A stretch of 36,652 nucleotides of DNA from Faecalicatena fissicatena (GTDB taxonomy: Bacteria; Bacillota; Clostridia; Lachnospirales; Lachnospiraceae): assembly GCA_001028025.1 (NCBI GenBank), contig LDAQ01000095.1:1-36652 (forward strand), in the 5' to 3' direction. The notes below the pieces were generated by a model, which saw only the letters and a list, made by a program, of their open reading frames with translations, searched no databases and was not told where the DNA came from. Below are positions 30,864-36,652 of the stretch, one piece after another. A program made the translations under genes and the position numbers. Position 1 is the stretch's first letter, and the number at the start of each line of letters is the position of its first letter.

Positions 30864-32891
30864 TTACCTTTCCCCCCCAAGAATATTCCGTTTGAATTCG
30901 ATGTAAGTTGCAACGAAGTAGATCATATAGATCCCCCCAAAGAGCAGCAGGGATATTCCAAAGTACGACCACACCGGTGCCACCACCCCGGAATAGGTGA
31001 CGAATGCGTGGCTGATATAGCCTACGATTCCACCGCTGATCAGGAGAGCTCCGATGAACGGGCAGAGGTAGTAGAGGAACAGCTGTTTCAGGATGACACT
31101 GTTCAGCTCTCTTTCCTGCAGGCCAAGTTTACGCAGCAGGTTGTATCGGTACCGGTATTTGCTTGAATCGCTCAGCTGCTGTACTGCCAGTACGGTCAGG
31201 GCTACGCACAGAAAGACCAGTCCTATATAAAAGAGCGGGAAGATCAGGGTGGACATGAGGAATTTCATTTCCCGCATTTCATTTTGACGGACAAAGACGT
31301 AGCTGTCTGATACATAGATGCTGTCGGTTCCATATCCTCTGTGTGCGCCGGCATCGCCGTAACCTTCATACTCATATTCTTCTTCATTCCATGCGATTCC
31401 CTGGACGTTCAGGAGGGTATCCCCGAAGTTCTGGGGGACAGTGCCGTCTATCTGGGTCATCATCAGTGAATAATAAGGTGTCATGGTTTCGGCGGTCTGA
31501 TCTGGTACGATGAGGATATAATCGGCTCCGTTATGCCCGCTCTGCTCAAGGCCTTCCGTGTATATGCCGGCGCAGGAACAGGCAGTGCCGCCTATATCGA
31601 ATGGCTGTTTTGTGAAGGGGGCCGCGGTTTTGGCAAGACGGGACTTAATGTGGAGCAGATATTCATTTTCTCCCAGCGACACCTCCTGGTACCCGAGCAT
31701 TTTCCGCAGATAATTGTAGTCGGAGAGCTTCATGTAGGTGTCATATTGGTAGTAACAGGATTTGTCTCCCAGAGAATAATTCTGAATGAGATAGCTGCTC
31801 ATATCATCGGATTCGTTTTCAAATATCTGGTAAATATATGAGTCCGTTATATGTGCCTCCTGCTGTATCGCTTCCTTCTCGCCAGAGAAACCGTAGTACG
31901 GGTCTTCGTGGTATATTGCGATGTCGAAGGGCCATTTTTCATCGGACTGTGTATTCTGGAACTGGTTCAGCATAAGGGCGCAGGATGCTCCTATTAAAGC
32001 GACCATGAAGAGGACCGTCAGCGTGCCCAGTGTGAACTGCATGGTTCTGATTTTGGAGGACAGCTGGCGCAGGACGAAGATATTTGCCTGCTTCCAGACT
32101 CCGGCTCTGCCTTTTTTGATGTAGCCGGTGAGGAAGGCGGAGAGTCCCATGTAGAGCAGATAAACGGACGCTACAAGCCCGGCGATCATGGGATACACGT
32201 TCCAGTCGTTAAAGTGTCCGAAAATCAGCATCCAGCCGAAAAAGATCATAAAAAATACAGAGATGAAGAACATCCACTGTTTGCCGGACTTGTTGCCGTT
32301 CTTTAACTCTTCGTTCTGATGTTCCATATACATCATATCCCGTATGTTCATTTTCTTAAACCTTCGTTTGTTCCGGAAGAGAGCCAGCAGATAGGAGCCG
32401 CAGTAGATCCCCGCCGTCATCAGCAGGGTTCCCGCCTTCCATTCCATCTGGATATTGTAGTCTGCATTTACCATTGCGTAGATCAGCGTGGTGAGGATCT
32501 GCTGCAGAAACATTCCCGGGATCAGGCCGATGACAAAAGCGACCAGCCCGAGCAGGATGGTTTCTTTTAAGAAAAGATTCGCGATCTGTTTTTTTCGAAA
32601 GCCCAGAAGGAGATAGGTTGCAAACTCCCGGCTCCGTTTTTCTGCCATGAATTTTACCATATAGTGCACAAGCCAGATAATGATCAGGACGATGAAGAAT
32701 GTTGCCATTCCCAGCATGGCGCCCAGCATTCCTGCTTCCGTGCAGATTTCCCGGACTGTATCGGAGAAGATCATGGAATCAAACGCGAACATCATGGCGG
32801 TGATAAAGACCATTGTCATGAGATAGATGAGATAGTCCCTGAAAGAGCGCCTGGCATTGCGCAGGGCCAGCTTAGTCAGCATACCCGTCAC
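30864..32891 (-). CDS. bceB: BceB-type ABC transporter permease (FtsX family)
   Basis: A 675-residue permease of the peptide-antibiotic detoxification type. It has about ten membrane helices: one near residues 15-38, FtsX-like bundles at about 50-160 and 200-300, and four helices near the end (about 550-670). A large external domain of about 210 residues (about 310-540) between helices 7 and 8 is the hallmark of BceB and serves as sensor for bacitracin-, nisin- or lantibiotic-type peptides. ATG overlaps the end of bceA by 20 bases, so the two are coupled. BceB also signals to BceS. Which peptide is recognised cannot be told from sequence. Confidence 0.9.
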   Translation of the reverse strand: MTGMLTKLALRNARRSFRDYLIYLMTMVFITAMMFAFDSMIFSDTVREICTEAGMLGAMLGMATFFIVLIIIWLVHYMVKFMAEKRSREFATYLLLGFRKKQIANLFLKETILLGLVAFVIGLIPGMFLQQILTTLIYAMVNADYNIQMEWKAGTLLMTAGIYCGSYLLALFRNKRRFKKMNIRDMMYMEHQNEELKNGNKSGKQWMFFISVFFMIFFGWMLIFGHFNDWNVYPMIAGLVASVYLLYMGLSAFLTGYIKKGRAGVWKQANIFVLRQLSSKIRTMQFTLGTLTVLFMVALIGASCALMLNQFQNTQSDEKWPFDIAIYHEDPYYGFSGEKEAIQQEAHITDSYIYQIFENESDDMSSYLIQNYSLGDKSCYYQYDTYMKLSDYNYLRKMLGYQEVSLGENEYLLHIKSRLAKTAAPFTKQPFDIGGTACSCAGIYTEGLEQSGHNGADYILIVPDQTAETMTPYYSLMMTQIDGTVPQNFGDTLLNVQGIAWNEEEYEYEGYGDAGAHRGYGTDSIYVSDSYVFVRQNEMREMKFLMSTLIFPLFYIGLVFLCVALTVLAVQQLSDSSKYRYRYNLLRKLGLQERELNSVILKQLFLYYLCPFIGALLISGGIVGYISHAFVTYSGVVAPVWSYFGISLLLFGGIYMIYFVATYIEFKRNILGGER

Positions 32892-33636
32892 CTCCAGTCA
32901 GGGAAAGCACATCCAGAATTTCGCTGAGGAATTGTTTCATTGTCCCCGAACCCCGGCGGAGCTCATGGAAGATCTGTCCGTCCTTCAGAAAAAGAATTCT
33001 GCTGCAGTAGCTTGCGGAGAATGCATCATGTGTTACCATCAGGATGGTTGCGCCGAGCGTGCTGTTCATATAGGAAAATGTTTCGAGCAGCATCCGGGAG
33101 GATTTGGAATCCAGGGCGCCGGTGGGTTCATCGGCAAAAACGATTTTCGGGTGGTTAATCAGCGCCCTTGCACAGGCACAGCGCTGTTTCTGCCCGCCGG
33201 ATACCTGGTAGGGGAATTTGTCACGGATGGGCCAGATATCCAGCCTTTCCATGATATCCTTTGTCCGTTTTTCGATCTCCCGTTTCCCTTTTTTGGTCAG
33301 AGACATGGCAAGAGCTATGTTTTCTTTCAGTGTGAGCGTGTCTAGGAGGTTGTAGTCCTGGAAGACAAATCCGAGATTATTCTTGCGGAAGTCCGCCATC
33401 TGGTCTTCTCTCATATTTGTAATGTCATCCCCGCCATACCAGATATGCCCGGATGTTACGGTGTCTACAGTGGCGAGCAGGTTTAAGAGCGTTGTTTTGC
33501 CGCTGCCGCTGGCCCCCATAATAGCAGTAAATTCCCCTTGATCAATGGTAAAGCTTATGCGGTCTATGGCTTTAGTCAGATTGTTTTTACTTCCGTAATA
33601 TTTTTCTACATCGTCTATATGGAGCAGTTCTTTCAT
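32872..33636 (-). CDS. bceA: BceA-type ABC transporter ATPase
   Basis: A 254-residue ATP-binding subunit of the MacB/LolD/BceA group. Walker A is GASGSGKTT (about residues 40-48), the signature is VSGGQKQR (about 144-151), and Walker B is IVFADEPTGALD (about 164-175). It powers the FtsX-type permease encoded next, which frees cell-wall precursor targets from antimicrobial peptides. GGAAGG lies before the ATG. It follows the sensor kinase by 129 bases; that gap holds a CTTTC...GAAAG dyad near 33733-33757 that may be a BceR site, since BceR activates its transporter operon. Confidence 0.93.
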   Translation of the reverse strand: MKELLHIDDVEKYYGSKNNLTKAIDRISFTIDQGEFTAIMGASGSGKTTLLNLLATVDTVTSGHIWYGGDDITNMREDQMADFRKNNLGFVFQDYNLLDTLTLKENIALAMSLTKKGKREIEKRTKDIMERLDIWPIRDKFPYQVSGGQKQRCACARALINHPKIVFADEPTGALDSKSSRMLLETFSYMNSTLGATILMVTHDAFSASYCSRILFLKDGQIFHELRRGSGTMKQFLSEILDVLSLTGGDGYAD

Positions 33637-33765
33637 GAAATCGATACCTTCCTTTCCGTTATATATTGACAGGCAGCCTTTGAATATAGTTATTGTAACG
33701 GAAAATGTGAGTAGATTGTATCGGATCAGCTTTCAGAAACCTTACGAATTTGAAAGATTACTGTT

Positions 33766-34800
33766 TTATTCTCTTCCAAAGTAGCGGCTTCCATCCGGAA
33801 ATACCAGAATAATCCGCGTGCAGACACCGGCTTCAGACTGTGCATCCAGAGTAATTCCCAGCTTCCGGCTTAATTTCATGCAGAGATAAAGCCCAATCCC
33901 TGTTGACTGCCGATTCTGGCGCCCATTGGTGCCGGTGAATCCTTTGTCAAAGATGCGCCCCAGTTCTTCCGGGCGGATGCCGATCCCGTTGTCCTCTATA
34001 GAAAGAATTGTTTTTTGATCTTCTTTTTGTGTCCGGATGGTTATGCGGCATCCCTCATCCTTTTTGTACTTAACAGCGTTGATCATAATCTGGCTGATGA
34101 TAAACTCCAGCCATTTATCGTCACAGTATACGTTTACATCACCGACCTGCATATCAATGACGGCGCCGTTCTGTATGAGATAAGACTGAATGCGGTGGAT
34201 TGCGGCGAGGACCACCTCTTTCAGAGGGATTTCCCGTATCATGTAATCCTGACAGACCGTGTCTGAGCGGGCATAGTAGAGAGCCTTATCCACATCGTTT
34301 TCCAGTTCACCCAGGAGGGATTTCAGGCGGCGGGTATCCTCGGGACACCAGGAATCTTTTCTCTTGTGGTTGTCACAGATCAGGTTCATGGCGGTGAGCG
34401 GCAGCTTTACTTCATGGATCCAGTTTTCGATAAATTCTTTATACTCGGTCCGTTCATTTTCCAGATGATGTATTGCGTCGATAACGGATTTGTTGGACTG
34501 CTTCAGCAGCCTTCGGCAGAGCCTGTCCTCCAGACGCCAGGAATCCGGCATAACTTCTGAGATCAGGTATGGCTTGTCCAGTTCGTCGAGTATCTGGAAG
34601 ATCTCGCGGAAATAGCGGTTTCTGCGGTACCAGGACACAAAAAACCAGACGGCCAGTAGAAAGAACCAGAGAATATAAAGCAAAAACATCTGGTTATTTT
34701 TCAGCCCGCAGATACTGAAATAAATAAAGCTCAGCAGCATACACAGCATATGAAAAAGCAGAAGCAGGAGCTTATCCCGCAAGAATTCTAAAAAGGTCAT
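33766..34800 (-). CDS. bceS: BceS-type intramembrane-sensing histidine kinase
   Basis: A 344-residue sensor kinase. Two membrane helices near the N-terminus (about residues 12-32 and 36-56) are joined by only a few residues, so there is no real external sensor, the mark of kinases that sense through the BceB transporter. The H-box is NWIHEVKLPLTAMNLI (about 147-162), with an N-box near INAVKY and G-boxes IEDNGIGI and STGIGLYLCMK. The start overlaps the bceR stop as ATGA. It signals to BceR to raise bceAB expression when the transporter works on a peptide. Confidence 0.92.
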   Translation of the reverse strand: MTFLEFLRDKLLLLLFHMLCMLLSFIYFSICGLKNNQMFLLYILWFFLLAVWFFVSWYRRNRYFREIFQILDELDKPYLISEVMPDSWRLEDRLCRRLLKQSNKSVIDAIHHLENERTEYKEFIENWIHEVKLPLTAMNLICDNHKRKDSWCPEDTRRLKSLLGELENDVDKALYYARSDTVCQDYMIREIPLKEVVLAAIHRIQSYLIQNGAVIDMQVGDVNVYCDDKWLEFIISQIMINAVKYKKDEGCRITIRTQKEDQKTILSIEDNGIGIRPEELGRIFDKGFTGTNGRQNRQSTGIGLYLCMKLSRKLGITLDAQSEAGVCTRIILVFPDGSRYFGRE

Positions 34801-35471
34801 ATCTGATATCCCTGTCCTCTCCTTGTGGAGATCATATTTTCTATGCCGATTTCCTTCAGTTTGCTACGGATGCGGGTGATATTAACGCTTAAAGTATTGT
34901 CATCTATAAAAATCTGGTTTTCCCAGAGATCGTCTATCAACTCTTCGCGGGAAATGATTTGTCCGGCCCGGGAAAACAGATTGTAACAGATGCGCAGTTC
35001 ATTTTTTGTCAGTTCCACAGATCTGTCTTCGCAGGAAAGGGTACCTTCCAGCATATTCAGTTCGCAGCCTTTCCGGGAAAACAGGTAGGGATTTTCCTGG
35101 ATCTTATTGTGTCCTGTACGTTTCAGAACCGCGGCAATTCGCGCAAGCAGGATAGGGGCCTGGTATGGTTTTGTAATGTAATCATCGCCGCCCAGCATCA
35201 TACCATTAAGCTCATCCATGGCATTGCTTTTGCTGGTCACAAATATGATGGGAACATCCGTATTTTTGCGGATATCACGGCAGATCTTCAGCCCATCGGT
35301 GCCCGGCAGCTGGATATCCAGAAGAATCAGATCCGGTGCACTTTCTTTCACGTATCGGGGAATGTCAGAAAAATCCTCGGCTGCTTCCGCCTGATACGAG
35401 GCGTTTTCCAGCATCAGCTTCAGCTCCGCGCGGATCTCTTTTTCATCTTCTACAATCAATATGCGATACAA
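34797..35471 (-). CDS. bceR: BceR-type OmpR family response regulator
   Basis: A 224-residue response regulator. The receiver domain (residues 1-120) has the acidic pair in VEDEKE, the phosphoacceptor Asp in LILLDIQLPG (about residue 52), the Thr/Ser in IFVTSKS and the Lys in DYITKPY. The C-terminal winged helix (about 130-222) includes LTKNELRICYNLF and a VNITRIRSKL recognition region. The start is TTG at 35471, 9 bases after AGGAGG; no in-frame ATG with a better site is seen. First gene of bceR-bceS. It lies only 31 bases after the YbaK-type gene, in the same direction, and may share its promoter. Confidence 0.93.
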   Translation of the reverse strand: MYRILIVEDEKEIRAELKLMLENASYQAEAAEDFSDIPRYVKESAPDLILLDIQLPGTDGLKICRDIRKNTDVPIIFVTSKSNAMDELNGMMLGGDDYITKPYQAPILLARIAAVLKRTGHNKIQENPYLFSRKGCELNMLEGTLSCEDRSVELTKNELRICYNLFSRAGQIISREELIDDLWENQIFIDDNTLSVNITRIRSKLKEIGIENMISTRRGQGYQI

Positions 35472-35502
35472 ATGACGGCCCTCCTGACATCGTTCTTATA
35501 TA

Positions 35503-35973
35503 CTAATTCCAGTCTTTAGAGATGCAGATCCATTTCTTTGACAGAGAATGTTTTTCTAATTCAGGAAGAGTCAGCTCGATGGCGCTGTTTCCACTTCCCG
35601 CTGCAGGAAATACAGTTGTGAAGCGTTTTAATGACTCGTCCAGATAGACAGCCACACCGCTATTTGCGGCAAAAGGACAGACTCCTCCCGGTGCATGTCC
35701 CGTCAGTTCTTCCACCTGGTCCCAGGGGATCATTCTGGCCTTTTCATGGAACTCGTCCTTAAACTTCTTGTTGTCCGTCCGAGCATCTCCTGCCATCACA
35801 ATCAGGATCGGGCCGTTTCCGGTAAGGAAGGACATCGTTTTGGCAATACGTGCAGGTTCACAGCCCAGTGCATTAGCAGCCTCTTCGACTGTAGCGCTGG
35901 AGGCCTCCGGTTCCAGAATTCTGTCCTCCATGCCGAAGGCGCCAAAATATGTTTTCACTTTTTCAATAGACAT
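35503..35973 (-). CDS. YbaK/EbsC family aminoacyl-tRNA deacylase
   Basis: A 156-residue protein of the YbaK/ProX-like editing family that removes wrongly attached amino acids from tRNA (for YbaK, Cys from tRNA-Pro). The conserved lysine is in ARIAKTMSF (about residue 44), followed by ILIVMAGDARTDNKKFK and the GHAPGGVCPFA loop usual for the family. ATG 35973 is chosen because AAGGAG lies 7 bases upstream; the frame open to 36042 adds residues that run through the promoter. TTGACA (36042-36037) and TATACT (36021-36016) on the minus strand give a likely promoter. It is 31 bases upstream of bceR and may be in one transcript with it. Confidence 0.88.
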   Translation of the reverse strand: MSIEKVKTYFGAFGMEDRILEPEASSATVEEAANALGCEPARIAKTMSFLTGNGPILIVMAGDARTDNKKFKDEFHEKARMIPWDQVEELTGHAPGGVCPFAANSGVAVYLDESLKRFTTVFPAAGSGNSAIELTLPELEKHSLSKKWICISKDWN

Positions 35974-36015
35974 GATAATCTCCTTCTTTTCTGTAAAATT
36001 ACTTCTAAAATATAG

Positions 36016-36042
36016 AGTATAACTAAATCGAGCGAATGTCAA
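36016..36042 (-). promoter_or_regulatory. Promoter of the YbaK-type gene
   Basis: Minus strand TTGACA (36042-36037) and TATACT (36021-36016) with a short 15-base spacer, about 43 bases before the start codon. Confidence 0.45.
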
Positions 36043-36090
36043 TTTGAGGATTCAGAGAACGAGATATTGTGAACGGATGGGGGGGAGGAC

Positions 36091-36373
36091 GCTTACCGAG
36101 AGCCGGGACGTGCTGTGTAAAGCACCTGTCCTGTTGGAGATGCAGGCCGCTGCGCCAAACAGCAGTAAGAGGAAATCCGCAAAATCAGCCAGAACCGAAC
36201 GCATTCACCGCCTAATCTGATGATTAGGCGGTGAATGCGTTCTAAAAAGTTGCTTCGGAAGCAACTTTTTTCTGGCTGATTTTGCGGATTTCCTCTAACT
36301 GCTGCTAGTGCTCGCTAAATGCATTTCCAACAGGACAGGTGCTTTACACAGCACGTCCCGGCTCCCGGTAAGC
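36091..36373. repeat. Foldback element C: inverted arms of 103 bp with twin-hairpin centre
   Basis: Arms 36091-36193 and 36271-36373 match at about 89 of 103 positions without gaps; the mismatches cluster in one internal stretch (about 36145-36159 on the left). The 77-bp centre has hairpin 1, a perfect 21-bp stem from GAACGCATTC to GAATGCGTTC with a TGAT loop, and hairpin 2, AAAAAGTTGCTT-CGG-AAGCAACTTTTT. Confidence 0.9.
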
Positions 36374-36652
36374 TGGTGCTTCCAGGCGGTAGGTAAGAAT
36401 GTGTTTTCAAGTTTGGGGATTCTGGGCCGGTGTGGCGGATTTGGTATGGCAGTGCGGGGGTGTTTAGGTGGGGGAATTGAGTAATTTGGGTTTGAGGTAA
36501 GGAGATGCGGGATTATAAGTTAAAGATATCTTTAGTTCAATCTAAAACAAATTCAGGTTCATATATGGAAGATGAAAGTTACGCATCGTCTTCACCCATC
36601 CCCCCACACAACCACCCCTTCCTCAAAGTTCGCTTGAGTTTCCGCAAAATGT
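36374..36652. other. Intergenic stretch at the window end
   Basis: No gene is seen on either strand in this part. The plus strand is G-rich at 36400-36480 and C-rich at 36597-36620. The one clear signal is the minus-strand promoter at 36512-36540. Confidence 0.5.
36512..36540 (-). promoter_or_regulatory. Promoter reading into foldback element C
   Basis: On the minus strand TTGAAC (36540-36535) and TATAAT (36517-36512) are 17 bases apart. Transcription would start near 36505 and reach the right arm of element C after about 130 bases with no credible gene in between. Confidence 0.6.

Noticed and set aside
30611..31166. Plus-strand frames across foldback B and the bceB end
   Set aside because: They depend on the repeat and on the antisense of bceB; no start signals.
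30011..36373. Composite transposon with foldbacks A/B and C as ends
   Set aside because: The arms of A, B and C are different sequences, no transposase is present and no target-site duplication is visible.
1..36652. Shared 14-mer TGCGGAAACTCAAG near both window ends in inverted order
   Set aside because: A few matches of this length are expected by chance in 36 kb, and the window ends are arbitrary.
1..36652. CRISPR arrays, prophage or IS elements, and known riboswitches
   Set aside because: No spaced direct repeats, phage or transposase genes, or recognisable riboswitch cores were seen on either strand.

Overview
The window looks like chromosome of an anaerobic Bacillota, most likely a gut Clostridia of the Lachnospiraceae type. 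The support is AGGAGG-type ribosome binding sites throughout, a glycyl radical enzyme system, a BceRS-BceAB module, DUF2284, DUF4867 and DUF554 family genes, a BlaI/BlaR1 pair, and GGGGTCAGACCCC-type intergenic palindromes. There is no phage, conjugative element, IS transposase or CRISPR array. Species cannot be named from the sequence.

Layout. 1-3.8 kb: a class I ribonucleotide reductase operon behind a clear promoter with two dyads that resemble NrdR boxes. 3.8-8 kb: a DUF2284 metal-binding protein, a cytidylate-kinase-like protein, a DUF3810 membrane metalloprotease-like protein, tRNA-Glu and tRNA-Cys, and ribosomal protein L25 behind a leader terminator. 8-12.2 kb: a LysR regulator divergent from a UbiD/UbiX/LpdD-like/DUF554 operon, which reads as a prenyl-FMN-dependent hydroxyarene carboxylate decarboxylase unit. 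12.5-16.5 kb: a HAD phosphatase, BlaI/BlaR1, two small membrane proteins missed by ordinary length cut-offs, and a deoC remnant. 16.7-22.6 kb: a glycyl radical decarboxylase of the HpdB type, its HpdC-like Fe-S small subunit, a PucR regulator and the radical SAM activase. 22.8-28.3 kb: AraC regulator, DUF4867, fucose/arabinose-type isomerase, xylulokinase-type kinase and a LUD protein, a sugar-use locus. 28.6-30 kb: fused remnants of a histidine kinase and a LacI regulator, a second tRNA-Cys identical to the first, and a type I toxin-antitoxin locus with a 31-residue toxin. 30-36.6 kb: a BceR-BceS-BceA-BceB peptide-antibiotic defence module and a YbaK-type deacylase, bracketed by three large foldback elements.

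Two things stand out. First, the glycyl radical enzyme keeps the Cys/Glu/Gly catalytic set of 4-hydroxyphenylacetate decarboxylase and has the matching small subunit, but the two residues that bind the substrate phenol (His536 and Glu637 in the Clostridium scatologenes enzyme) align with Asn519 and Trp620. A His ligand of the small-subunit Fe-S cluster aligns with Cys. This predicts a related decarboxylase with another substrate. Second, three foldback elements (30011-30328, 30595-30845, 36091-36373) share one architecture: near-perfect inverted arms of 84-120 bp around a 77-83 bp centre holding two hairpins. In two of them the hairpin loops are alike while the stem sequences differ but still pair. 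They may be a family of structured RNAs or foldback DNA elements. Reference residue numbers for known enzymes are from memory, not from a search.
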